Below, piece after piece: positions 35,555 through 47,824 of a stretch of 64,000 nt of DNA (position 1 is the first letter of the stretch; each line of letters opens with the position of its first letter). Below the pieces are notes generated by a model that was not told where the DNA came from, made no database searches, and saw only the letters and a program-made list of their open reading frames with translations. This DNA comes from Tragulus kanchil. Its lineage: Eukaryota; Chordata; Mammalia; Artiodactyla; Tragulidae. The stretch is from assembly GCA_022376925.1 (NCBI GenBank), contig JAIOJX010000002.1, positions 134,984,831 to 135,048,830 on the forward strand, in the 5' to 3' direction. The position numbers and the translations under genes are program-made.

Positions 35555-35760
35555 GCTTCCCCAGTGATTCAGATGGCCAAAAATCTGCCTGCAATGCAGG
35601 AGACCCAGGTTTGATGCCCATGTTGGGAAGATCCTCTGGAGAAGAGAATGGCAACCCACTCCAGTATCCTTGCCCAGAGAATCCCATGGACAGAGGTGTC
35701 TGGCGGGCTGCAGTCCATGGGGTCACAAAGTCAGATGCAACTGAGTCACTAAGCACACAC
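35555..35760 (+). mobile_element. Bov-tA SINE (D14 copy B)
   Basis: Same insertion as 34481-34686, repeated at offset 1074. Confidence 0.88.
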
Positions 35761-36275
35761 ATGCCAATGTACAAATGGAAAACTCAGAGAAATAAGTTTT
35801 CAGATTCTCACAACTAGTGAATGATAGTAGAAGTAGGATTCAACCCCAGGCCTTTTAGCTTTGAAAAGTGATGTCCTTAAAAGCTAATGTCGTAGCCCAG
35901 CATTCTCAAAATGTGGTCTTTTAACTGCAGGAGTGAAGGAAGGCTCCAACACCATTTGATGGGGGGCTGCAGAGTCAAAACTGTTACACAATGATAATAA
36001 AATGTGATTTACCCCTTTCACTGTGTTGACCCTTAACCAGATGATGCAAAACCAAAGGTGGGCACCATGCCTGGAGTAACAGCAACAGCACCAAGCAGAT
36101 CTAGATGTCATCATGTTTGCCACCACCAGCCATTCATAGGAAAAGAAAGAGCTAGCTTCACTTTGTATGTAACAAAATGGGAAGGGCACATAAAGCACTT
36201 CCACTGGGAACTGAAGGCCACTGCTGGTCTCCAGAAAAGGCACTTGGGCCACTGAGTTACGAGCTGAACTAGCTG

Positions 36276-37502
36276 TTATTTTTTTTTTCCCATGAAACAC
36301 CACATTTGCTTGAATGCATGACTGACAGGCAAATTATGGCTATTCAGGCTTGGGTATTTGGCAGACATTTTCTCGAAAATGAGCTAAGTGAGCCTGTCAC
36401 TTCAAGAAAAGCAACTGACAGTATTTTATTGCCAAGGAAAAAAAATCCAAGGTAGCAAGTGAAATTACAATTTTGCTTCTATCTGCCCCCATGAGTGAAA
36501 GTAATTTTTTTTTCTATGGGGTAATGGAATGTGCCAAATTTGGAAGATCTGTCTAACACAGTGAGCTGATATTTCCCGAATGACCAAGGCGTGATGTTAA
36601 AAATGATCCCTGGGTAAATGATTCATTCATTTTCAATGATTTTAAGCCATGGGTTTAAAGTACCAGAGCATAAAATAATGCATATAATTTCAGACTCCAT
36701 ATTTGCAACTGGCTGTTTAAAAAAACTTCTTGTTGAGTTTTGGTGTATTATCAAAGGAGACTACCCATGAACATCTTAGACTCTTCAAGCCCATTCATCT
36801 TTGCCAACCGCATATTGGCATGAGGCTCAGTTTACTTCAAATACTTCCACAAAACATTTGACAACAGATCTAATGAAGAAGTGCATAGGGGAATCTAGCT
36901 CCCTTTTTTACCAAACCAGAAAATCAAGAGATTTGCTAAACTGTAAAACCAAATGCTGCTCTTATCACGGTTTTGTTTTAGAAAATAAAACTATTTTTTC
37001 ATATACATATGCTATTTATACTAATGCGCAATTGAGTCTATCATTAGTTTCAAATGAATTTGAATTTTTCTGAGTTTTATTTTCTAATACAGCAAATATT
37101 GTTAGGTTTAATGCACAGAAATATCTTGATCATTTGCACAATTATTAAGAAGTCCTGAGACCAAAAGAGCTAAAGGATCTCTCTAATAGCTGAATTTTTT
37201 CCCCTTGTTTACAAACTTCAAGCGGTTGAGGAAAGAAACTGAAAAATCCATTTTCAAACTTTTGTCAGAAACTTTCCTTCTGGTTCTGTCTTTTCTTCTC
37301 CACTGGGAGCTGAAACATGGTCCCTCGGCACGTTCTGATCTCTCTGTTTTTTAGTTCTCTTTAGTAGTTGCTAAGCTGAGCCATTGTTCCCCATCACTGG
37401 GATGTAAGAGGCAATGTGAGATTTCGGCAGGCCCTGAAAGAGGTGTCTTTGATTAAAATGCAACCCTGCTGGTATCAAGTTTGACAGAGCCTGAAGGATT
37501 TT
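36276..37502. other. Repeat-poor AT-rich intronic block
   Basis: No SINE, LINE or MIR that I can recognise in more than 1.2 kb, unusual for this window. No exon signature. Most of it is written again at 37537-38603 (D15). A candidate for conserved intronic sequence, but conservation cannot be judged here. Confidence 0.45.
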
Positions 37503-38603
37503 CCCCTGACAAATCTTAATCAATTATTCCCTTTTTCCAAGGAAAAAATCCAAGGTAGCAAGTGAAATTACAATTTTGCTTCTATCTGCCCCCATGAGTG
37601 AAAGTAATTTTTTTTTCTATGGGGTAATGGAATGTGCCAAATTTGGAAGATCTGTCTAACACAGTGAGCTGATATTTCCCGAATGACCAAGGCGTGATGT
37701 TAAAAATGATCCCTGGGTAAATGATTCATTCATTTTCAATGATTTTAAGCCATGGGTTTAAAGTACCAGAGCATAAAATAATGCATATAATTTCAGACTC
37801 CATATTTGCAACTGGCTGTTTAAAAAAACTTCTTGTTGAGTTTTGGTGTATTATCAAAGGAGACTACCCATGAACATCTTAGACTCTTCAAGCCCATTCA
37901 TCTTTGCCAACCGCATATTGGCATGAGGCTCAGTTTACTTCAAATACTTCCACAAAACATTTGACAACAGATCTAATGAAGAAGTGCATAGGGGAATCTA
38001 GCTCCCTTTTTTACCAAACCAGAAAATCAAGAGATTTGCTAAACTGTAAAACCAAATGCTGCTCTTATCACGGTTTTGTTTTAGAAAATAAAACTATTTT
38101 TTCATATACATATGCTATTTATACTAATGCCAATTGAGTCTATCATTAGTTTCAAATGAATTTGAATTTTTCTGAGTTTTATTTTCTAATACAGCAAATA
38201 TTGTTAGGTTTAATGCACAGAAATATCTTGATCATTTGCACAATTATTAAGAAGTCCTGAGACCAAAAGAGCTAAAGGATCTCTCTAATAGCTGAATTTT
38301 TTCCCCTTGTTTACAAACTTCAAGCGGTTGAGGAAAGAAACTGAAAAATCCATTTTCAAACTTTTGTCAGAAACTTTCCTTCTGGTTCTGTCTTTTCTTC
38401 TCCACTGGGAGCTGAAACATGGTCCCTCGGCACGTTCTGATCTCTCTGTTTTTGAGTTCTCTTTAGTAGTTGCTAAGCTGAGCCATTGTTCCCCCATCAC
38501 TGGGATGTAAGAGGCAATGTGAGATTTCGGCAGGCCCTGAAAGAGGTGTCTTTGATTAAAATGCAACCCTGCTGGTATCAAGTTTGACAGAGCCTGAAGG
38601 ATT
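36432..38603. repeat. Tandem duplication D15
   Basis: Copy A is 36432-37502 and copy B is 37537-38603. An A run at the start is eight versus six; copy A loses bases near its end (ttccccatcac versus ttcccccatcac). Filler 37503-37536. Confidence 0.94.
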
Positions 38604-38800
38604 CACTGCATCTTATGTCTTTGTTCACAAACACTGACAAATCTTAGCCACATACCCACAAAGAGGTGAAAACTCAGGATTGGTGGTGAGATTCCTTCCA
38701 CGTCAGACAAAGCAGAGGGCAGAAAACCTGAGCTGTGAGTCCTCAGGTTTGGGTGGATCGGGATTTAAACTGGTAAATTGTCTACCCTCTGTGTTTCGTC

Positions 38801-38992
38801 TCTCAATCCAACTTTTTGCGACCCCATGGACCGTAGCCCTCCAGGTTCCTCTATCCATGGGGGGTCTGTAGGCAAGAATAATGAAGAGGGTTGCCATGCC
38901 CTCCTCCAGGGGATCTTCCCAACCCAGGGACTGAACCCAGGTCTCCCACACTGCAGGCAGATTCTTTACCATCTGAGCCACCAGGGAAGCCC
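38801..38992 (-). mobile_element. Bov-tA SINE (D16 copy A)
   Basis: Reverse Bov-tA: tctcaatccaactttttgcgaccccatgg, ctgtaggcaagaataatgaagagggttgcc, ccaggggatcttcccaaccc, ggcagattctttaccatctgagccaccagggaagccc. Confidence 0.9.
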
Positions 38993-39370
38993 ACCTCAAA
39001 TTAAAAGAGACTGTGTGTGACGATGAAAAATTTAGGGAATGGATGGGACTGTTGGGATAGTCACTGAACAAACATTTCTTGAGACCAGTCCCTGGGCTAG
39101 GCACTGGGAAACAGAGAGAAATGGGAAGTCAGGGGAGGCTTGGGGATGCTTGCAGAATAGGCTGTGCCTGTTTGTGTGTTGGTTTGCCACCTCCACATCT
39201 ATTCTATTTCTTCTGTTTAACAGTACTCTGATTTTCATTTTGGGTTACCATGTTACTCTACCACTCTGTCCTCTGTCCATGTGATGTCAGAGGAAATGAC
39301 TCCAGCCTGGTTCTCTGGATAAGCACCTGACCCAGGAATGACCTTGACAATTATCTTCAAAAATTTAGGC

Positions 39371-39597
39371 TAGAGCTACCTTGGTGGTCCACTGGGTAGA
39401 GAGTCCGCCTTGCAGTGCAGGGGGCACCGGTTTGATCCCTGGCCCTGGAAGATCCCACAGGCCACGGAGCTTTATTGGTGTGTCCAATTAGGAGCCAGTG
39501 CTCTGGAGTGCATGTGCCCAGAGCTGGTGCTCTGCAAGGAGAGATGCCCCTGCAATGGGAGGCCCGCACAGGCCGAAGGATAAAGATGGATGAAAAA
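39371..39597 (+). mobile_element. CHR-type SINE, tail cut by junction (D16 copy A)
   Basis: Forward CHR SINE: ctaccttggtggtccactgggtagag, ggtttgatccctggcc, ggagccagtgctctgg, gaggcccgcacaggcc. It breaks off at the duplication junction before its A-tail; the complete form is at 40466-40748. Confidence 0.88.
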
Positions 39598-39896
39598 TGT
39601 TTAAGGAGGGCAATGTGAGATTTCGGCAGGCCCTGAAAGAGGTGTCTTTGATTAAAATGCAACCCTGCTGGTATCAAGTTTGACAGAGCCTGAAGGATTC
39701 ACTGCATCTTATGTCTTTGTTCACAAACACTGACAAATCTTAGCCACATACCCACAAAGAGGTGAAAACTCAGGATTGGTGGTGAGATTCCTTCCACGTC
39801 AGACAAAGCAGAGGGCAGAAAACCTGAGCTGTGAGTCCTCAGGTTTGGGTGGATCGGGATTTAAACTGGTAAATTGTCTACCCTCTGTGTTTCGTC

Positions 39897-40088
39897 TCTC
39901 AATCCAACTTTTTGCGACCCCATGGACCGTAGCCCTCCAGGTTCCTCTATCCATGGGGGGTCTGTAGGCAAGAATAATGAAGAGGGTTGCCATGCCCTCC
40001 TCCAGGGGATCTTCCCAACCCAGGGACTGAACCCAGGTCTCCCACACTGCAGGCAGATTCTTTACCATCTGAGCCACCAGGGAAGCCC
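39897..40088 (-). mobile_element. Bov-tA SINE (D16 copy B)
   Basis: Same insertion as 38801-38992. Confidence 0.88.
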
Positions 40089-40465
40089 ACCTCAAATTAA
40101 AAGAGACTGTGTGTGACGATGAAAAATTTAGGGAATGGATGGGACTGTTGGGATAGTCACTGAACAAACATTTCTTGAGACCAGTCCCTGGGCTAGGCAC
40201 TGGGAAACAGAGAGAAATGGGAAGTCAGGGGAGGCTTGGGGATGCTTGCAGAATAGGCTGTGCCTGTTTGTGTGTTGGTTTGCCACCTCCACATCTATTC
40301 TATTTCTTCTGTTTAACAGTACTCTGATTTTCATTTTGGGTTACCATGTTACTCTACCACTCTGTCCTCTGTCCATGTGATGTCAGAGGAAATGACTCCA
40401 GCCTGGTTCTCTGGATAAGCACCTGACCCAGGAATGACCTTGACAATTATCTTCAAAAATTTAGG

Positions 40466-40748
40466 CTAGAGCTACCTTGGTGGTCCACTGGGTAGAGAGT
40501 CCGCCTTGCAGTGCAGGGGGCACCGGTTTGATCCCTGGCCCTGGAAGATCCCACAGGCCACGGAGCTTTATTGGTGTGTCCAATTAGGAGCCAGTGCTCT
40601 GGAGTGCATGTGCCCAGAGCTGGTGCTCTGCAAGGAGAGATGCCCCTGCAATGGGAGGCCCGCACAGGCCGAAGGATAAAGATGGATGAAAATACATAAA
40701 TAAAAAATCAATTAAAAAAGAGGCCAAAATTTAAGAAAAAAAAAAAAA
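40466..40748 (+). mobile_element. CHR-type SINE, complete (D16 copy B)
   Basis: Same insertion as 39371-39597 but with its 3' end and A-rich tail intact. Confidence 0.88.
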
Positions 40749-40751
40749 GGC

Positions 40752-40968
40752 TAAACAGCGGTTCTCAATATGGGATAATTTCACTCCCTAAGGGACATTT
40801 GGCAATGTCTTGTGAAAGTTTTGGTCATCTCAACTTGCTAGGAGTGAAGGGGACTACTCCTGTATCTTGTGGCATCCGGGGATGTTGCTAAATGTTCTGC
40901 AATGCATAGGAAAGCCCCCACAATGGAATTTTCTAATTCCACATGTCAACAGAGCTGAGATTGACAGC
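40752..40968 (+). mobile_element. MER20-like DNA transposon fossil
   Basis: cagcggttctcaatatggg, gggacatttggcaatgtct, gggatgttgctaaatgttctgcaatgca, aaagcccccacaa and catgtcaacagagctgagattga follow the order I recall for the MER20 hAT-Charlie family. Single copy here. Confidence 0.6.
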
Positions 40969-41284
40969 CCTGATGGAAAGATAATAGAAAGCCATTCAGG
41001 GGTTTTAAGCAGAGAAGCAATGCAATCTGAACTGATGTTTTAAAAATGATAGTCAGGTGCCATGTGGAAACTGATTTTAGAGATGTAAGTGTGGATCGGG
41101 GAGGGGGTGTGTGGGAGTGCTTTTGCAATAACCCCAGTGAGAGAATCTATAGAGGTTTGGGAAGAAGTTTGATCTGGAAATACACATTTGTAAATCAGAG
41201 TTTTGGATGAGAATAAGAGTCTCCAATAAGGCTGTGAAAAAGAATAGAATAGAGCCAGAGACAGAACCTTGGTAATCAGGAATA

Positions 41285-41620
41285 ATAAGGATAATATCTA
41301 ATATCATCTGACAGTTTATGTGCCAGCCCCTGTGATATGCCATTTGTGTGATCACATTTAACCCATTTTATCATGCTATCATCACCATTTTACAGAACGC
41401 TTAGGCACAGAGAACCACCCCGTTAGCATCAAGTCTGAGGCTTTGGAGAAGGAAATGGCAACCTATGCTAGTATTGTTGCCTGAAAATTCCATGGACAGA
41501 GGAGCCTGGTGGGCTACAGTCTACGGGGTCCCAAAGAGTTGGCCGTGACTGAGTGACCGAGCACAGGCACAGAGAGGTAAAGTAACTGGCCCAAGTTCAC
41601 ACAGTTAGCCATTGTCCAAG
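41285..41620 (+). mobile_element. MIR split by a Bov-tA insertion
   Basis: cccattttatcatgc, caccattttacagaacgcttaggcacagaga, then after the insert aggcacagagaggtaaagtaactggcccaagttcacacag: one MIR, broken. aggcacagaga at 41403-41413 and 41565-41575 is the target-site repeat. Confidence 0.75.
41414..41564 (+). mobile_element. 5'-truncated Bov-tA-like SINE
   Basis: ggagaaggaaatggcaacctatgctagtattgttgcctg, attccatggacagaggagcctggtgggctac, ggtcccaaagagttggccgtgactgagtgac. It lacks the tRNA head. It is flanked by an 11-base target-site repeat inside a MIR. Confidence 0.8.
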
Positions 41621-42039
41621 AGAGAATTTGAACTACAAAGATATGACCACATCACTCCCCGGCTTAACCACAAAGCTGCCTCCCTGGTCTACAAATTTTC
41701 CAAAGTAAAAACTACAATTCTCGCAAGAACCAAAGGATGCATGTGTTAGAGAATGGAAAGATGGGGCAGTGTTTGATGAAGAGGGAACAGCACGTATGGA
41801 TGTCTGGGGTCTGGAGACAGCATGGCACAGCAGGGGAGCTAAAACACTCATTAATGGCTGCAGAAAGGTACACATTCATGGGGGGTAGGGGAGTGAGTGC
41901 ACAGAAAGGAAGGAGCCACATCGTGCAGATCCATGGAAAGTGTGCCAGGTTAGGCTTTATCCTGGGGGTAATGGGAACCCTTTGGAAAGTTTAAAATGGG
42001 AGTTTAAAAAATCTGACATGATAAAGTTTTCATTTTTGA

Positions 42040-44169
42040 GGCTCATTGCAGATGGAGTATAGACAATGGGTGGGGGTATAGAAGAAGAATATGTGAAAGC
42101 CAGCTGAGAGGCCTTAATGCAATAATCTAGGAGCAAGAATAGATTTCCCTTCTGACAATGGAGATGCTGGCCATCACTTTGGAAGGTGTATCAAAGATGA
42201 AATCCACAGAAGTTCCTGTCTGTTGTTTCTCAAGTATGAAAGAAAATTAAGTCAGGGGGCTTTGTGTTTCTGACTTCCACCTTTGGATGGACAGTGATGC
42301 CTCTTACCAATGGACATTTTATACAGGAAAATATTGACTTTGGTTTTGAACGTGTTGAATTTACAGCTTCTCATCTAACATCCGAGTAGGGGAGTTAAGA
42401 GGATCATTGGATACACTGATCCAGAACTCCAAAGAGAAGTCTTGTCTAATTACTTTTCTATGTACGTAGCTATGCTTTTTGATCAGAAAACAGACATGTA
42501 CATTCCAACCTCTGCTAATTCTAATAGGGACACCCAGTGGTAGGTCATTCAATGAGGTTCTGCGTGACAGATTAACTGATATTAAATGTCTGATTTCAAC
42601 ATCAGGAGATCACTGCCAGTCTAACTGTACACAGATAGAGTTTGCTGGGTTGTGGAAAGCAAGTTGTGAGTAACCACTGTTTCAGCCCCGTCTGCTTCCT
42701 TTGCTGACTTATCAGCTGGTTTAGGGTGAACATTAAAGAGTCTTTTCCTAAATGGTGACCTTTTGAAATTTGAAATGATGGTTTCTGGTTAATTTCCATT
42801 CCAGCCTCCGGGCTGCTGCTTGAAGGTCATGAGCTTGAGGCTCTCGACTTGTTCCCAGCCCCATGCTCTCAACCCGAACTGGAAAAGGGCAGTGTTGTTT
42901 TTATCCTTCAAATGCCCATCATTTGGATAAAGAATTGTCATTCATAATTGTGTGACCACACACTGACAATGAAAACATGTATGAAATACTAATAAGACTC
43001 ACTCTGTTCTTTTCTGGAGAACTTGGGTACATTCGGGTCATAACAGTCTAATAATACTGTTGTATCACTTAGAGTTGGTCAAAAATAATCTAAGGGGGGC
43101 ATAGAATAAAGAATTTTCCCATTTTGGGGCTCATTGCAGATGGAGTATAGACAATGGGTGGGGGTATAGAAGAAGAATATGTGAAAGCCAGCTGAGAGGC
43201 CTTAATGCAATAATCTAGGAGCAAGAATAGATTTCCCTTCTGACAATGGAGATGCTGGCCATCACTTTGGAAGGTGTATCAAAGATGAAATCCACAGAAG
43301 TTCCTGTCTGTTGTTTCTCAAGTATGAAAGAAAATTAAGTCAGGGGGCTTTGTGTTTCTGACTTCCACCTTTGGATGGACAGTGATGCCTCTTACCAATG
43401 GACATTTTATACAGGAAAATATTGACTTTGGTTTTGAACGTGTTGAATTTACAGCTTCTCATCTAACATCCGAGTAGGGGAGTTAAGAGGATCATTGGAT
43501 ACACTGATCCAGAACTCCAAAGAGAAGTCTTGTCTAATTACTTTTCTATGTACGTAGCTATGCTTTTTGATCAGAAAACAGACATGTACATTCCAACCTC
43601 TGCTAATTCTAATAGGGACACCCAGTGGTAGGTCATTCAATGAGGTTCTGCGTGACAGATTAACTGATATTAAATGTCTGATTTCAACATCAGGAGATCA
43701 CTGCCAGTCTAACTGTACACAGATAGAGTTTGCTGGGTTGTGGAAAGCAAGTTGTGAGTAACCACTGTTTCAGCCCCGTCTGCTTCCTTTGCTGACTTAT
43801 CAGCTGGTTTAGGGTGAACATTAAAGAGTCTTTTCCTAAATGGTGACCTTTTGAAATTTGAAATGATGGTTTCTGGTTAATTTCCATTCCAGCCTCCGGG
43901 CTGCTGCTTGAAGGTCATGAGCTTGAGGCTCTCGACTTGTTCCCAGCCCCATGCTCTCAACCCGAACTGGAAAAGGGCAGTGTTGTTTTTATCCTTCAAA
44001 TGCCCATCATTTGGATAAAGAATTGTCATTCATAATTGTGTGACCACACACTGACAATGAAAACATGTATGAAATACTAATAAGACTCACTCTGTTCTTT
44101 TCTGGAGAACTTGGGTACATTCGGTTTGAGTCATAACAGTCTAATAATACTGTTGTATCACTTAGAGTT
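42040..44169. repeat. Tandem duplication D17
   Basis: Copy A is 42040-43076 and copy B is 43128-44169. Copy A drops bases near its end (cattcgggtcataac versus cattcggtttgagtcataac). The 51-base filler 43077-43127 matches neither copy. No SINE lies inside this unit, so the duplication does not depend on repeats. Confidence 0.94.
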
Positions 44170-44594
44170 CATTCAATTGCAAGTGACAGGAAACCCAATT
44201 CTTTGGATTGACTCTACTGGTTCACATGCTTGGACAGTAAAGGTATGGCTTGATGTAGCAAATTCACAAGTGATGCTATTTTTCTTACCATTCTTTCTTC
44301 TGCTTCTTCTCTTGACTCCATTTCAGAGTAATGGATGAGAGACTCAGAGATATAGATACACAGCAGCAGCTCTCAGGGTTAAATGCTTCTCTGTTTTAAT
44401 TCAACAGAAGAGTATGAAATTCTTGCCCAACAAATACAAATCTCTCTGCATCTCATTGGCTCTGATAAGGTCCATGTCAATTATTGAACTAATCACTACT
44501 GGCAAGGGGTCCCAAAGGGCTGACGTGTTTATGTGCTCCAAACTTGGCATAGAAAAAGCATAGATCCCAGAGATAATTATGATGATGAACAATA

Positions 44595-44708
44595 AGCACC
44601 AGTTACTACATGTCAAGAACTGGTCTAAGCAGTATACATGCTTTTTAATTTGCTATTTGGAACAACCTGTGGGATAGGTATTAGGGATGCCACCCTTCTA
44701 ATGATGGA
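44595..44708 (+). mobile_element. MIR remnant
   Basis: taagcaccagttactacatgtcaagaactgg and gggataggtattaggg are MIR-like; the element is cut at 44709 by a Bov-tA and seems to resume near 45157 (agctttctcacgtccccacagctggtgaatgg). Confidence 0.55.
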
Positions 44709-44916
44709 AAGGTGTTAGTCACTCAGTCGTGTCCAACTCTTTGTGACCCCACGGACTGTAACCTACCGGGTTCCTCTGTCCATGGAATTCTCCAGGCAAG
44801 GGCACTGGAGTAGGTAGCCATTCCTTTTGCCAGGGGATCTTCCCAAACCAGGGATTGAACCCAGGTCTCCCACATTGCAGGCAGATTCTTTACCATTGGA
44901 GCCACTTGGGAAGCCC
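44709..44916 (-). mobile_element. Bov-tA SINE (left arm of inverted pair)
   Basis: Reverse full-length Bov-tA: aggtgttagtcactcagtcgtgtcc, ccatggaattctccaggcaag, ggcagattctttaccattggagcc. It faces another Bov-tA of opposite strand 44 bases away. Confidence 0.92.
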
Positions 44917-44960
44917 TTTAACGAGGAGGAAAGCCAAAATACAGTGAGGTTGGGTAGCTT

Positions 44961-45153
44961 GGAGTTCCCTGGTGCTTCAGTGGTTAAAAAATTTGCCTGC
45001 AATGCAGGATATTCAGGTTCAAACCCTGGAGGAGGAAATGGCAACCCACTCCAGTTTTATTGCCTGGGAAATCCCATGAACAGAGGAGCCTGGTAGGCTA
45101 CAGTTCATGGGGTCGCAAGTGAGTCAGAACACAACCTAGCAACTAAAGAACAA
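44961..45153 (+). mobile_element. Bov-tA SINE (right arm of inverted pair)
   Basis: Forward Bov-tA: ggagttccctggtgcttcagtgg, gcctgcaatgcaggat, aaccctggaggaggaaatgg, gaggagcctggtaggctac. It lacks part of the middle (gaagatccc segment). Confidence 0.88.
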
Positions 45154-45564
45154 CCTAAGTAGCTTTCTCACGTCCCCACAGCTGGTGAATGGCAAAAGCA
45201 AGGTTCAGAAACGTGAAGGAACCTGCTTCAAATCCCACAGATGGTAGATGATGGGGCCACAGCGTAACAAACTTAGGCAGCCTCTCACTGTACCTGGGCT
45301 CTTAATTCACACTCTACGACACCACCCCAAGCTACAGGAGGGCTACCAAATGGCTACTGTCACTTCACACTTCACTCTTACAGAGGTCTTTTGTACATGA
45401 CTTCAGTTTCCCTTGCTGCCTTATGAATGAGTCAGGACATGCACGCATTAGCCCCATTTTCTGATGAGAAAATTGAGTTTCGAGTTAATTGAGTGATTTT
45501 TCCTAAGCTAAACATCAAGCAAATAGTGGAACAACATCTAAACTGTTGTTCCATACCCATCCTT

Positions 45565-45760
45565 TCTTTTTAACTTTATTTTGTTGTTCCTGATCTTCGT
45601 TGTGGAAGGCAGGATCTTTAGTTGAGCCATGTGAGTTCCTGGACGTGGTATGAAAACACTTAATAGAGACTAGTGGGAGCCAGTTCCCTGACCAGGGACC
45701 AAACCTGGGTCCCTTACATTGGGAGCATGGAGTCCTAGCCATTGAACACCAGGGGAGCCC
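45565..45760 (-). mobile_element. CHR-type SINE, diverged (D18 copy A)
   Basis: Reverse CHR: actttattttgttgttcctgatc, ggatctttagttgagcc, ttccctgaccagggaccaaacctggg, catggagtcctagccattgaacaccagggg. Confidence 0.8.
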
Positions 45761-46048
45761 CTCAAAGCCATCCTCTCTGACCCTGGAATAACTTACTCTG
45801 AGAGTTTAGTACATGTTTAGGAGGTCACATGGCCTGGAGACTCTATGGGATGTATTGCAGGCTACTCCTAAAGCCTTGATTCCTCCACTATCACCATCTT
45901 TGTTTCCTTCTGGCTTTGTGGTTGGCAGATGAGAGAATCTCAAGAATTTGGACACAAAGTTGCCCTTGATATTTAAAATGAAATTACACTATTTACAGAA
46001 TAGTTTATCCAGATTGAAATAGAACCTTTTTCTTTGATTAAATTCACT

Positions 46049-46081
46049 CACACAAACACACACGAACACACACACACACAC
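46049..46081. repeat. (CA)n microsatellite (D18 copy A)
   Basis: Interrupted CA run; repeated at about 47178-47210 in D18 copy B. Confidence 0.85.
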
Positions 46082-46693
46082 TAGATCTGTATCTGTTTCT
46101 GGACATTCTTTACTTCTACACTTCAATTTCTCAGTTTTTATCATACTTTTGTTTGACTTAATATTGCCGGTTTTTAAGATCCTTAATATCCAAAGTGCAT
46201 GAGCTTCCTTACTATGCTGCTTCCCTCTCTTTTCATTTCAAAAGTGGTTTGGTTACCTTTTTATAAATATTTATCACACTAAGACCAAGTAGCTTTCTCA
46301 CGTCCCACAGCTGGTGAATGGCAAAAGCAAGGTTCAGAAACGTGAAGGAACCTGCTTCAAATCCCACAGATGGTAGATGATGGGGCCACAGCGTAACAAA
46401 CTTAGGCAGCCTCTCACTGTACCTGGGCTCTTAATTCACACTCTACGACACCACCCCAAGCTACAGGAGGGCTACCAAATGGCTACTGTCACTTCACACT
46501 TCACTCTTACAGAGGTCTTTTGTACATGACTTCAGTTTCCCTTGCTGCCTTATGAATGAGTCAGGACATGCACGCATTAGCCCCATTTTCTGATGAGAAA
46601 ATTGAGTTTCGAGTTAATTGAGTGATTTTTCCTAAGCTAAACATCAAGCAAATAGTGGAACAACATCTAAACTGTTGTTCCATACCCATCCTT

Positions 46694-46889
46694 TCTTTTT
46701 AACTTTATTTTGTTGTTCCTGATCTTCGTTGTGGAAGGCAGGATCTTTAGTTGAGCCATGTGAGTTCCTGGACGTGGTATGAAAACACTTAATAGAGACT
46801 AGTGGGAGCCAGTTCCCTGACCAGGGACCAAACCTGGGTCCCTTACATTGGGAGCATGGAGTCCTAGCCATTGAACACCAGGGGAGCCC
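46694..46889 (-). mobile_element. CHR-type SINE, diverged (D18 copy B)
   Basis: Same insertion as 45565-45760. Confidence 0.78.
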
Positions 46890-47389
46890 CTCAAAGCCAT
46901 CCTCTCTGACCCTGGAATAACTTACTCTGAGAGTTTAGTACATGTTTAGGAGGTCACATGGCCTGGAGACTCTATGGGATGTATTGCAGGCTACTCCTAA
47001 AGCCTTGATTCCTCCACTATCACCATCTTTGTTTCCTTCTGGCTTTGTGGTTGGCAGATGAGAGAATCTCAAGAATTTGGACACAAAGTTGCCCTTGATA
47101 TTTAAAATGAAATTACACTATTTACAGAATAGTTTATCCAGATTGAAATAGAACCTTTTTCTTTGATTAAATTCACTCACACAAACACACACGAACACAC
47201 ACACACACACTAGATCTGTATCTGTTTCTGGACATTCTTTACTTCTACACTTCAATTTCTCAGTTTTTATCATACTTTTGTTTGACTTAATATTGCCGGT
47301 TTTTAAGATCCTTAATATCCAAAGTGCATGAGCTTCCTTACTATGCTGCTTCCCTCTCTTTTCATTTCAAAAGTGGTTTGGTTACCTTT

Positions 47390-47540
47390 TTATAAATATT
47401 TATCTATTTAGCTGTATTCTGGGTCTTCATTGCAACACTGGGAACCTTTCTTAGTTTCAGCACATGGGATCTTTAGTTGCAGCATGTGGGATCTAGTTTC
47501 TCAACCAGAGATCAAACCCTGTGATGAGTCTTAGCCAGTG
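47390..47540 (-). mobile_element. CHR-type SINE, degraded
   Basis: ataaatatttatctatttagctgtattctgggtc, ttagtttcagcacatgggatctttagttgcagcatgtggg, caaccagagatcaaaccctg are reverse CHR features with many changes. In D18 copy A only its first bases remain before the junction. Confidence 0.75.
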
Positions 47541-47824
47541 GTATATATCCTTAAATTTGTGCAAACCTGGTAATCTGCATTTTAGCAAGCTCTGAGGGAG
47601 ACTCCTGCTTCCCTAATCCTGCTCTTCAGTATTTCACTGAGAGGCATTGTGTTTGCCATTGGTTTAGAAAGATTTTCTTTATCATGCTAGGGAGGCTTCT
47701 ATCAATATCTAGCTAACTAAGAATCTTAGGTATGGAGGTTTACATATTTTTGAAGGTTTGCATTCTTTGATATCTACTGAGATTGAAAACGTTTTTTCTT
47801 TGGTTTGTTAATAATACTGTTAAA

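Larger units (their letters stand above)
34124..36275. repeat. Tandem duplication D14
   Basis: Copy A is 34124-35185 and copy B is 35198-36275. Near its end copy A lacks about 14 bases (ggtctccactggacagtt versus ggtctccagaaaaggcacttgggccactgagtt). Confidence 0.94.
38513..40693. repeat. Tandem duplication D16
   Basis: Copy A is 38513-39597 and copy B is 39609-40693 (offset 1096). With D15, the stretch from ggcaatgtgag is present three times (near 37410, 38513 and 39609). Confidence 0.94.
45157..47404. repeat. Tandem duplication D18
   Basis: Copy A is 45157-46275 and copy B is 46287-47404. Only a one-base C-run difference (cgtccccacag/cgtcccacag) close to the start. Filler 46276-46286. Confidence 0.94.

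Noticed and set aside
38703..39104. 133-codon reverse frame (and its copy at 39799-40200) with a fluent-looking peptide
   Set aside because: It is the translation of a Bov-tA SINE read in its sense direction, a well-known source of false proteins in ruminant genomes.
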